13,187 bases of DNA. Source: an uncultured Acetatifactor sp. (GTDB taxonomy: Bacteria > Bacillota > Clostridia > Lachnospirales > Lachnospiraceae). This document shows, piece by piece, positions 1-7,610 of this stretch (positions are counted from its first letter, which is position 1; every line of letters starts with the position of its first letter). The notes beneath the pieces are model-generated. The model ran no database searches. It saw only the letters and a list, made by a program, of their open reading frames with translations, and was not told the DNA's origin. A program made the position numbers and the translations under genes. The stretch covers positions 1-13,187 of the forward strand of contig CAKRRS010000078.1 in the NCBI GenBank assembly GCA_934394665.1, in the 5' to 3' direction.

Positions 1-686
<686 letters not shown>

Positions 687-798
687 GTCATACAGCTGTT
701 CGCGGAACATGAGCAGTCGCAAATGATGAACGCTACGATAAGAAATGCAATAATAATTGTTTTCGAAATCGGATCATAAGAAATGGCAAAATAAATGG

Positions 799-839
799 AA
801 AGGGACGATTGCAGGCTGGGCTTGTGACCGTCTCTTTTT
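799..839 (+). terminator. Rho-independent terminator after guaB
   Basis: AAAGGGACG (799-807) pairs with CGTCTCTTT (829-837) with one G-U pair. The middle can form a smaller CAGGC/GCTTG stem. The 3' arm runs into a T-tract at 835-839. It lies about 115 bases after the guaB stop and before the AT-rich promoter region of the next gene. Confidence 0.7.
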
Positions 840-922
840 GTGAATCCTTTAAAAAAAATAACTAGTTTGAAACTCGAAATATTTGCAATAATTGACAAAA
901 AGAAATGAATTTTTCAAGCAAT

Positions 923-950
923 TTAACAAAAACGGCAAAAAATGTAAAAT
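923..950 (+). promoter_or_regulatory. Sigma-A-type promoter for the GGDEF-EAL gene
   Basis: TTAACA (923-928) and TAAAAT (945-950) each differ by one base from the -35 and -10 consensus and are 16 bases apart. The predicted start is near 957, giving a leader of about 138 bases. A perfect TTGACA at 892-897 has no suitable -10 partner. Confidence 0.5.
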
Positions 951-1094
951 AACAGCTTGTATCATTTCAGGTACACATGGTAAGATATAAATATCGCAGT
1001 GCTGTTTGTGGGAGAAGTGTCCCGGAGATTACAGACAGGATCTGCATAGCTTTGTTTAGGACAGCTAAGAGAACAAGCAGGGGAGCAAAGAAAA

Positions 1095-3686
1095 GTGGCT
1101 GAAATTTCGTTTCGTGAATTGATCGATCCAAAACGGCTGCAGCATCTGCAGAACGAATTTTGCAAAGTGACAGGCGTGACGGCGGTATGTCTGGATGCGG
1201 ACCGTCAGATGGTCACAGAACCGTATTTGGGTAAAAACCGGAAAGAATCGGATGGGGAAGATCCGATTGCAGCAGAGTATCGCAGAAAGGCAGCGCAGGC
1301 ACTGAACCGAGTGCAGGCAGGTTCGCTGGAGGAGCAGGTAGTAGAGGAACTGCCGGACGGCGGGCATGTGGCGGCAATTGCTGTAAATGTAGAAAATAAA
1401 ACGATTTTATATTGGCAGGTATATGATCTGAAGAAGATAGATACGATCTCTTTCTATCAGATCCTGGATCTGCTCAGAGATACCAGTGCGGATATTTATA
1501 GAGACCGCATTTCCTGTTTCAGCGCGGAAGCGGAGAGCAGAAGAAGCAGATATGCGGAAGAAGAGATGAGCCGCAATCTTCATACCATCGAGGCGACCAC
1601 GGAGATCGTGCAGCTTCTGGACAGCGATGAACAGGTTGAACTTACCATGAATAAGTGGCTGAAGATATTGTCGGAGCATCTGAAGATAGATACGGCGGAA
1701 ATTTTTCAGCTGCATTCAGACACGGATACGATGAATGTCGTCTGTGAGTGGCGGACATCCGGACAGATCTCTTATTTTGACAAGACAAACGGCATTGCGG
1801 TCAACTCTTTTCTACATGTGGAAAAGCCGTTGGTGATCTCTACGGACAGTATGGATAATATTGGCTCGAAAGAGATCGAAGAGATCGGAATGAAGGCCGT
1901 AATGATCTTTCCTATCCTGAAACAGGAGAGCGGCAATATGGTTTTGTCCTTAAACCACAGGAAACAGGGACATGTCTGGAGCATGGCGGAGATTAAGTTT
2001 ACGGCGGATGCAGTGAAAATCCTGCAAAGTATTCTGACCAGACGCATCCAGAAAAATTCGCTGGCAGGATCCTACGCTGCTCTGGAAGAGATTCTTGACA
2101 ATGTCGGCTGCGCGATTTACGTGACGGATCAGAATACGGGTCGGATGCTGTTTGCCAACCAGATCCTGAAGAACACCTTTGCCAAGGAACTGATGGATCA
2201 TAATTTTGATGCACTTTTGCAGTCCAGTGTCCGAAAAGATAATGCGAGATCGGTCAGCGTGGTATACCATGCGGAGAAGGAAACCTGGTACGACCTGCTG
2301 TGCAAAGAGATCTCCTGGGTGGACGGGAAAGGCGCAAACCTGTATTCCCTGTATGATATCACGGACAAAAAGCTGTATCAGAGAAGAATTGAGCAACAGG
2401 CTTACACGGATTTCTTAACGGGTCTGTATAACCGTATGTGTTGCGAAAGAGACCTGGCGAGACAGATCGATCAGGCGAAAAAGACCGGCGGAAAAGGGGC
2501 GCTGCTGTATCTGGATCTGGATGATTTTAAACATATCAATGACGGATTGGGACACCAGTACGGTGATGTATTATTAAAATCCATTTCCCATTCCCTGAAA
2601 CGGATTAATGGAATCGAAAATACCTGTTATCGTATGGGCGGTGATGAATTTGTCATTGTGATTCCGCCCGACAGCTATTCCCGATTTGAAAATATTCTGG
2701 AAGATATCAAAAAAATCTTCAGCAAACCCTGGTTTTTAAAAGATGCGGATTATTATTGCACGATGAGTATGGGAGTCGTGACGTTCCCGGATGCCGGGGA
2801 TTCCGTGGCAGATCTGATCAAAAAAGCGGATATTGCCATGTACGAGGCGAAGAAGACCGGTAAGAACCGTGTGGCAACCTATCGCGACGGCATTGATTCT
2901 GTGTCCGGACGCCGTCTGGATATGGAGAAAAATATGCGTGATGCCACGGTGGAGGGTTACCGTGAATTTGAAGTATATTATCAGCCGATCATCAATATCC
3001 AGAACGGAAAAGATGTGTGTGCCGGTGCCGAGGCTCTGATTCGTTGGAACAGTGCAAAACTGGGATTTATCTCCCCGGCGGAATTCATTCCTCTGGCAGA
3101 ATATCTGGGACTGATCAATCCGATCGGCAATTATGTGCTGACAGAAGCCTGCACCCGCTGCAAACGCTGGAATGAGTCCGGCTATCCGGATTATAAGGTC
3201 AATGTCAACCTGTCTGTCGTTCAGCTCTTACAGCCGGATATCGTGGAGACTGTGGAAAAGGCACTACAGGATACCGGTCTGTCACCGAAAAACCTGACAC
3301 TGGAAGTGACGGAGAGCCTTGCCATCAATGATATGGAACGCATGAAGGAAATTCTGAACCGGATCAAGGCACTGGGCGTCTCTTTGGCACTGGATGATTT
3401 CGGAACCGGGTATTCCTCCCTGAATCATATCAGAGAGATCCCTATCGATGTGATCAAGGTGGATCAGAGCTTTGTCAAAGACCTGGCGGAGGATGCGTAT
3501 TCCCAGTCCTTTATCAAGATGGTGGCGGAACTGGCTGAGACCATCGGCGTGAGCGTCTGCGTGGAAGGTATTGAGACTCCGGCACAGTTTAAGGTACTGC
3601 AGGGCATGAAGGTAAAATACATCCAGGGCTACTATTTTGACCGCCCGATGGAGAGACATTCTTTTGAAGCAAAATATGTGAAGTAA
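1095..3686 (+). CDS. Sensor diguanylate cyclase/phosphodiesterase (PocR-like-GAF-PAS-GGDEF-EAL)
   Basis: A predicted soluble 863-residue protein that makes and/or degrades cyclic di-GMP; no membrane segments were seen. The N-terminus (about 1-150) resembles a PocR-type ligand domain but lacks its usual cysteines. A GAF-like domain (about 176-315) and a PAS-like domain (about 330-430) follow. The cyclase domain (about 432-595) has an intact GGDEF motif at 515-519. The expected product-inhibition site RxxD is GIEN, so feedback inhibition is probably absent. The EAL domain (about 615-860) keeps its catalytic set: EAL at 646-648, VNLS, LEVTES, DDFGTG at 767-772, the Lys in VIKVD, VEGIET and QGYYF near 844. 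Phosphodiesterase activity is therefore likely, and both activities are possible. The start is GTG at 1095 with AGGGGA ten bases upstream, since no in-frame ATG has a better site nearby. The gene stands alone between the guaB terminator and the riboswitch operon. The input signal is unknown. Confidence 0.93.
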   Translation: MAEISFRELIDPKRLQHLQNEFCKVTGVTAVCLDADRQMVTEPYLGKNRKESDGEDPIAAEYRRKAAQALNRVQAGSLEEQVVEELPDGGHVAAIAVNVENKTILYWQVYDLKKIDTISFYQILDLLRDTSADIYRDRISCFSAEAESRRSRYAEEEMSRNLHTIEATTEIVQLLDSDEQVELTMNKWLKILSEHLKIDTAEIFQLHSDTDTMNVVCEWRTSGQISYFDKTNGIAVNSFLHVEKPLVISTDSMDNIGSKEIEEIGMKAVMIFPILKQESGNMVLSLNHRKQGHVWSMAEIKFTADAVKILQSILTRRIQKNSLAGSYAALEEILDNVGCAIYVTDQNTGRMLFANQILKNTFAKELMDHNFDALLQSSVRKDNARSVSVVYHAEKETWYDLLCKEISWVDGKGANLYSLYDITDKKLYQRRIEQQAYTDFLTGLYNRMCCERDLARQIDQAKKTGGKGALLYLDLDDFKHINDGLGHQYGDVLLKSISHSLKRINGIENTCYRMGGDEFVIVIPPDSYSRFENILEDIKKIFSKPWFLKDADYYCTMSMGVVTFPDAGDSVADLIKKADIAMYEAKKTGKNRVATYRDGIDSVSGRRLDMEKNMRDATVEGYREFEVYYQPIINIQNGKDVCAGAEALIRWNSAKLGFISPAEFIPLAEYLGLINPIGNYVLTEACTRCKRWNESGYPDYKVNVNLSVVQLLQPDIVETVEKALQDTGLSPKNLTLEVTESLAINDMERMKEILNRIKALGVSLALDDFGTGYSSLNHIREIPIDVIKVDQSFVKDLAEDAYSQSFIKMVAELAETIGVSVCVEGIETPAQFKVLQGMKVKYIQGYYFDRPMERHSFEAKYVK

Positions 3687-3751
3687 CAGTTCAGCCATAG
3701 AATGACAAAATCATTAAAATCCCCTTGCCAAACCCTGCGGTACCATGCTAC

Positions 3752-3757
3752 TATAAT
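3752..3757 (+). promoter_or_regulatory. -10 element (TATAAT) of the riboswitch operon
   Basis: A perfect TATAAT puts the transcription start near 3764, almost exactly at the first base of riboswitch stem P1 (3763). The best -35-like hexamer, TTGCCA (3725-3730), is 21 bases away, which is too long for a standard promoter. The -35 contact is therefore weak or unidentified. Confidence 0.6.
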
Positions 3758-3762
3758 CTCAG

Positions 3763-3850
3763 CTGCACGACTGGCGGAACACAGTACAAATACTGTAGTG
3801 GAGATACCCACAGGGAGTGCGGAATACTGAAAGCCGACCGCCTGGGCACC
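3763..3850 (+). promoter_or_regulatory. ZTP riboswitch aptamer (pfl motif)
   Basis: The two conserved blocks of the ZTP/ZMP-sensing class are present: GACTGGCGGAACA at 3769-3781 and CCGCCTGGGCA at 3838-3848. P1 is formed by CTGCAC (3763-3768) and GTGCGG (3817-3822). The 5' GGCG can pair with CGCC of the 3' block as the class pseudoknot. The variable middle forms ACAGTA/TACTGT (3781-3796) and GTGG/CCAC (3798-3811) hairpins, followed by the conserved CAGGGAG. ZMP (AICAR) and ZTP accumulate when 10-formyl-tetrahydrofolate is short. In this class, ligand binding stabilises the 3' block and turns expression on. Here it precedes the two genes that consume ZMP, which fits the class well. Confidence 0.95.
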
Positions 3851-3880
3851 GTCTATTTTTGGTGCTTAGGCGGTTTTTTT
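3838..3880 (+). terminator. Riboswitch-controlled intrinsic terminator
   Basis: CCGCCTGGGCACC (3838-3850) pairs along all 13 positions with GGTGCTTAGGCGG (3861-3873), including two G-U pairs. The loop is 10 bases and seven T follow (3874-3880). The left arm is the conserved 3' block of the ZTP aptamer, so aptamer folding and terminator folding exclude each other. This is a direct transcription-attenuation switch: terminator without ligand, read-through with ligand. Confidence 0.95.
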
Positions 3881-3896
3881 AAACGGAGGAAAAATG

Positions 3897-4604
3897 ATGT
3901 TACAACTGGAACAGGAATTGAAAAGCAACGCTTATCCCGGCAGAGGTATCGTGATCGGCCGTTCTGCCAACGGTAAATATGCCGTAACTGCTTATTTTAT
4001 CATGGGAAGAAGTACCAACAGCCGCAATCGCGTGTTCGTGACAGAAGGAGAGGGAATCCGTACCCAGGCTTTCGATCCCTCCAAACTCGAAGATCCCAGC
4101 CTGATCATTTATGCACCGGTCAGAGTCCTCGGCAACAAGACGATCGTGACCAACGGTGACCAGACGGATACCATTTATGAAGGAATGGACAAACAGCTGA
4201 CTTTTGAACAGTCCCTGCGCAGCAGAGAATTTGAGCCGGACGGTCCCAACTATACACCGAGAATCTCCGGTATTATGCATATCGAGGACGGAAAATATAA
4301 TTACGCCATGTCTATCTTAAAGAGTGATAATGGCAACCCCGATTCCTGCCTGCGTTTTACCTATGCTTACGAGAATCCGCTGCCCGGAGAGGGTCGTTTT
4401 ATTCATACGTATATGCATGACGGCAATCCCCTGCCCAGCTTCCGGGGAGAACCGAAGCTGGTAGAGATCCCGGATGATATGGATGCTTTTACCGATATGC
4501 TGTGGAACAGCTTAAACGAGGACAACAAGGTATCCTTGTTCGTGCGTTTCATTGATATCGAGACCGGTAAATATGAGACCAAAATTGTGAATAAGAATAT
4601 TTAA
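3897..4604 (+). CDS. purO: IMP cyclohydrolase, PurO type
   Basis: Closes the purine ring of FAICAR to give IMP, the last step of de novo purine synthesis. The 235-residue protein matches the stand-alone PurO-type (IMP_cyclohyd) family rather than the MGS-like cyclohydrolase domain of fused PurH. Conserved parts are YPGRGIVIGRSANGKYAV, YFIMGRSTNSRNRVFV and SGIMHI. Length is near the family's usual 200-240. ATG occurs at both 3894 and 3897. GGAGG at 3885-3889 lies 4 or 7 bases upstream, and the wider spacing favours 3897. It is the first gene after the ZTP riboswitch. The AICAR transformylase starts 16 bases after its stop, so the two enzymes are co-transcribed and act in succession. The PurO family was first described in archaea, so its use here with a bacterial transformylase points to replacement of the fused enzyme. 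The function call is confident; the symbol is by homology to archaeal PurO. Confidence 0.88.
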   Translation: MLQLEQELKSNAYPGRGIVIGRSANGKYAVTAYFIMGRSTNSRNRVFVTEGEGIRTQAFDPSKLEDPSLIIYAPVRVLGNKTIVTNGDQTDTIYEGMDKQLTFEQSLRSREFEPDGPNYTPRISGIMHIEDGKYNYAMSILKSDNGNPDSCLRFTYAYENPLPGEGRFIHTYMHDGNPLPSFRGEPKLVEIPDDMDAFTDMLWNSLNEDNKVSLFVRFIDIETGKYETKIVNKNI

Positions 4605-4620
4605 TGCGGAGGAAAACAAA

Positions 4621-5799
4621 ATGAACGAGATTCAGTTAAAATACGGATGTAACCCGAATCAGAAGCCTTCCAGAATCTTTATGGAAGACGGCAGCGATCT
4701 GCCGGTAACTGTGTTGAACGGTAAGCCGGGATATATTAATTTCCTGGATGCTTTCAACGGCTGGCAGCTGGTAAAGGAATTAAAGGAGGCGACCGGACTT
4801 CCGGCAGCCACTTCTTTCAAGCATGTATCTCCTGCCGGTGCTGCGGTAGGACTTCCCTTAAGTGATACGCTTGCTAAGATCTACTGGGTAGATGATCTGG
4901 GAGAGCTTTCTCCGCTGGCATGTGCTTACGCCAGAGCCAGAGGTGCGGACAGAATGTCTTCTTTTGGTGATTTCATTGCGCTGTCCGATGTGTGTGACAA
5001 GGATACCGCACGCCTGATCAAGAGAGAAGTATCTGACGGCGTCATTGCTCCCGGATATACGGAGGAAGCACTGGAACTGTTAAAGCAGAAGAAAAAGGGC
5101 GCTTACAACATCATTCAGATCGACCCTTCCTACCAGCCGGCTCCTATTGAGCATAAGCAGGTATACGGTATTACTTTTGAACAGGGACGCAACGAACTGG
5201 ATATCAACGGTGATCTGTTATCCAACATTGTAACGGTGAATAAAGACATTCCTGAGAGTGCACTGATTGATATGAAGATCGCTCTGATCACTTTGAAGTA
5301 CACGCAGTCCAATTCTGTGTGCTATGTCAAGGACGGTCAGGCCATTGGTATCGGCGCGGGCCAGCAGTCCCGTATTCATTGTACCAGACTGGCAGGCACG
5401 AAGGCAGACAACTGGTTCTTACGTCAGTCTCCGCAGGTACTCGGACTGCAGTTCGTAGACAGCCTGGGCAGAGCCAATCGTGACAATGCGATTGATGTCT
5501 ATATGGGTGACGAGTACATGGATGTGCTGGCAGACGGCACCTGGGAAGGCATCTTCAAAGTAAAACCTCCTGTATTCACCAGAGAGGAAAAGAGAGCATG
5601 GCTCGACAAAATGCAGGATGTAACTCTGGGAAGTGATGCATTCTTCCCGTTCTCCGACAATATCGAGAGAGCACATAAGAGTGGTGTAAAATACATCGCA
5701 CAGCCCGGTGGATCCGTGCGCGACAGCGATGTGATCGCATGCTGCGATAAATACAACATGGTGATGGCATTTACGGGAATCCGTCTGTTCCACCACTAA
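4621..5799 (+). CDS. purH: Stand-alone AICAR transformylase (PurH C-terminal domain only)
   Basis: Transfers a formyl group from 10-formyl-tetrahydrofolate to AICAR (ZMP) to give FAICAR in the cytosol. The 392-residue protein holds only the AICARFT part; the N-terminal cyclohydrolase domain of ordinary PurH (about 510-590 residues) is absent and its job falls to the preceding gene. Visible motifs are LKYGCNPNQKP, the active-site Lys67-His68 in SFKHVSPAGAA, GIGAGQQSRIHCTRLAGTK, FFPFSDNIERA, and the family C-terminus RLFHH. The start is ATG 4621 with GGAGG eight bases upstream. Its substrate is the ligand of the upstream ZTP riboswitch, so the gene is likely induced when formyl-folate is limiting and ZMP builds up. 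A strong terminator follows. The stand-alone form has also been called purV; purH is given because that is the common annotation. Confidence 0.94.
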   Translation: MNEIQLKYGCNPNQKPSRIFMEDGSDLPVTVLNGKPGYINFLDAFNGWQLVKELKEATGLPAATSFKHVSPAGAAVGLPLSDTLAKIYWVDDLGELSPLACAYARARGADRMSSFGDFIALSDVCDKDTARLIKREVSDGVIAPGYTEEALELLKQKKKGAYNIIQIDPSYQPAPIEHKQVYGITFEQGRNELDINGDLLSNIVTVNKDIPESALIDMKIALITLKYTQSNSVCYVKDGQAIGIGAGQQSRIHCTRLAGTKADNWFLRQSPQVLGLQFVDSLGRANRDNAIDVYMGDEYMDVLADGTWEGIFKVKPPVFTREEKRAWLDKMQDVTLGSDAFFPFSDNIERAHKSGVKYIAQPGGSVRDSDVIACCDKYNMVMAFTGIRLFHH

Positions 5800-5815
5800 G
5801 ACAACAAAATAATAT

Positions 5816-5844
5816 ACAGGCAGGGATCCACCTGCCTGTGTTTT
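5816..5844 (+). terminator. Rho-independent terminator of the purO-purH operon
   Basis: ACAGGCAGG (5816-5824) and CCTGCCTGT (5831-5839) form a perfect 9-bp stem with a 6-base loop. GTTTTCATTTT follows. It begins 16 bases after the purH stop codon. Confidence 0.9.
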
Positions 5845-5945
5845 CATTTTGTGCTGAATAAGCTGATCCATAGAAAATACATCAGACTGCCTGCAGGCTA
5901 AATGAACTTTCTGTGAGAGGAGCAAACAAAGGAAACACTTTCATA

Positions 5946-5966
5946 TCCTTGTTGATATTACAAGGA
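5946..5966 (+). repeat. Inverted repeat just upstream of the DHH gene
   Basis: TCCTTGT (5946-5952) and ACAAGGA (5960-5966) are perfect inverted copies 7 bases apart. The repeat ends 5 bases before the ribosome binding site AGGGAG (5972-5977). It could be an operator or a leader hairpin affecting initiation. No promoter with good -35 and -10 hexamers was identified in 5845-5983. Confidence 0.5.
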
Positions 5967-5983
5967 CAAAGAGGGAGAAGATT

Positions 5984-7543
5984 ATGGACAGACGAGGGGA
6001 AATAACGAGCAGAGGAATGCTGTTAAGTGAATTGTCGGGATATGATACTGTGACGATCCAGTGCCATGACAATCCGGATGCAGATGCGATCGCTTCGGGA
6101 TTTGGCCTGTACTGTTATTTTAAAGATCAAGGGAAAAAAGTGAGATTACTGTATTCCGGACGCAATCAGGTCAGAAAGGCAAATCTGACCTTGATGGTGG
6201 AAAAACTGGGGATCCCCTTAGAATATTATCCATATTCGCCGGAGCAGGAACAGGCAGCGGCGGAAGGTCTGTGGATCACAGTGGACTGTCAGTATGGCGC
6301 CGGGAATGTGACCAGACTGCCGGCAGGGGAGATCGCGGTGATCGACCATCATCCGCTGGAGATCATTTGCACGGAACGGATGCGCTTACAGCCGAATCTT
6401 GGAAGCTGTGCCACCCTGGTGTGGACAATGCTGCAGGAGATGCATTATCCTGTGGGAAAAAACAAAAATCTGGGAACGGCGCTGTATTACGGACTTTTCA
6501 TGGACACCAATCAGTTCTCGGAATTGTCGAATCCCATTGACATGGATATGCGTGAGAGCCTGCATTTTGATAAAAACATGATCTCCCTGTTCCGCAACTC
6601 CAACATTTCCCTGAAGGAACTGGAAATCGCAGGTGTGGCGATGCTGCGCTGCAACTATAATGATGATTATCAGTTTGCTGTGATCCATTCGCAGCCCTGC
6701 GATCCGAATGTCTTAGGTCTGATCAGTGACTTTCTGCTGCAGGTGGCGGGTGTGAATACCTGTGTGGTATACAATGAGGACAGCGGCGGTTATAAATTTT
6801 CCGTGAGAAGCTGTATCCGGGAGGTCAATGCCAGCGAATTGTCCGATTATCTGGCGGAGGGAATCGGCTCCGGCGGCGGACATTACGAGAAGGCCGGCGG
6901 ATATATCAGTATGAAGCTGTATGAGGAAAAATATCCGACCCTGCATTCCGAGGCTTATTTTAACAACCGTATGACACAATATTTTGATTCCTTCCGGATC
7001 GTTTATGCCGGAGAGGGAGAATTCCCGGTGGAGGAAGCAGTCAGATATCAGAGGAAAAAGAATGCGATTGCCTGTGTGAAAGCATCGGATCTGGCAGAAC
7101 TGGGGCAGATCGTGTCCGTCCGGACGCAGAATGGGACCATGGATATCAATACGAGACAAAATGTCTGCTTTACCCTGGAACGCACCGGGGAACTGCACAG
7201 AATCGAAGCAGACAGATTCCACAGACTGTTAGAGCGGACCAAAGAAACTATGCCGGCTGATTATTGCAGTGAGATTACTTATGTGCCAAGGGTGAAAGAT
7301 GACAAAGACGGAAGTACTCATTTGTTGACGGAATATGTGCGCATGTATCTGCCGACAGACGCGTTTTGTATTTATGCGAAAAAGCTGACGCAGGGTGTGA
7401 AAATATTCCCGGTATGGGATGAGGATGGTTATATGACCGGCCGTGCGGGAGACTATCTGGCGGCCAGCGTGGACGACCTGCACAATATTTTTATTGAGAC
7501 AGAGCAGAATTTGCTGAATTATTTTGAAGAGAAGGGTTTATAA
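5984..7543 (+). CDS. DHH/DHHA1 phosphoesterase with a C-terminal extension
   Basis: A 519-residue predicted soluble enzyme of the DHH superfamily (NrnA/RecJ/GdpP relatives), which uses manganese to cleave phosphodiester bonds in short RNAs or nucleotides. Metal-site motifs are in order: HDNPDAD (28-34), Asp101 in VDCQYG, DHH at 121-123, Asp174 in MDTNQF, and the DHHA1 substrate-binding GSGGGH at 295-300. There is no membrane segment, so it is not GdpP. The NrnA-like core ends near 320. Residues about 330-519 are an extra region that I cannot name with certainty; it may hold two related folds (about 360-416 and 461-515), the second with a GRAGDYL motif. The start is ATG 5984 with AGGGAG six bases upstream. 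The gene lies alone between the purH terminator and glnS. Nano-RNase or pAp/cyclic-dinucleotide hydrolysis is the likely role, but the substrate cannot be read from sequence. Confidence 0.88.
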   Translation: MDRRGEITSRGMLLSELSGYDTVTIQCHDNPDADAIASGFGLYCYFKDQGKKVRLLYSGRNQVRKANLTLMVEKLGIPLEYYPYSPEQEQAAAEGLWITVDCQYGAGNVTRLPAGEIAVIDHHPLEIICTERMRLQPNLGSCATLVWTMLQEMHYPVGKNKNLGTALYYGLFMDTNQFSELSNPIDMDMRESLHFDKNMISLFRNSNISLKELEIAGVAMLRCNYNDDYQFAVIHSQPCDPNVLGLISDFLLQVAGVNTCVVYNEDSGGYKFSVRSCIREVNASELSDYLAEGIGSGGGHYEKAGGYISMKLYEEKYPTLHSEAYFNNRMTQYFDSFRIVYAGEGEFPVEEAVRYQRKKNAIACVKASDLAELGQIVSVRTQNGTMDINTRQNVCFTLERTGELHRIEADRFHRLLERTKETMPADYCSEITYVPRVKDDKDGSTHLLTEYVRMYLPTDAFCIYAKKLTQGVKIFPVWDEDGYMTGRAGDYLAASVDDLHNIFIETEQNLLNYFEEKGL

Positions 7544-7565
7544 AATTTTTCTTGTGTGGTAAGAT
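7537..7565 (+). promoter_or_regulatory. Extended -10 promoter for glnS
   Basis: TGGTAAGAT (7557-7565) is an extended -10 element. TTTATA (7537-7542) matches the -35 consensus at four of six positions, with a 17-base spacer. It overlaps the end of the DHH gene and predicts a leader of about 40 bases. That leaves no room for a T-box. Confidence 0.55.
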
Positions 7566-7610
7566 TAAGGTTACGAAAGTACGAATCAAACGAAAGGCAA
7601 GGATATTACC

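Larger units (their letters stand above)
687..1094 (+). other. 408-base intergenic region between guaB and the GGDEF-EAL gene
   Basis: No convincing gene was seen. It holds a small TGTTC/GAACA hairpin (697-709), the guaB terminator (799-839), an AT-rich block (840-960) with the promoter, and a leader of about 135 bases before the GTG start. In the leader, a GGGA/TCCC stem (1010-1023) and a hairpin with TTGTT/AACAA arms and an inner TTAG/CTAA stem (about 1050-1080) lie just before the ribosome binding site AGGGGA (1079-1084). I compared the leader with the cyclic di-GMP-I riboswitch consensus and did not find it. Confidence 0.6.

Noticed and set aside
723..779. A short open frame of 18 codons after guaB
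   Set aside because: No ribosome binding site and nothing recognisable in the peptide; it lies in the guaB 3' untranslated region.
957..1094. Possible cyclic di-GMP riboswitch in the leader of the GGDEF-EAL gene
   Set aside because: The conserved GEMM blocks are not present; only simple hairpins were found.
3701..3715. AATGA/TCATT hairpin as terminator of the GGDEF-EAL gene
   Set aside because: Five weak A-T-rich pairs with no T-tract after them.
3725..3976. An 83-codon open frame across the riboswitch and the start of purO
   Set aside because: It runs through the aptamer and terminator and out of frame into purO, with no ribosome binding site or recognisable protein.
7544..7610. T-box leader before the tRNA synthetase gene
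   Set aside because: The gap is only 67 bases and has neither the T-box sequence nor an antiterminator hairpin.
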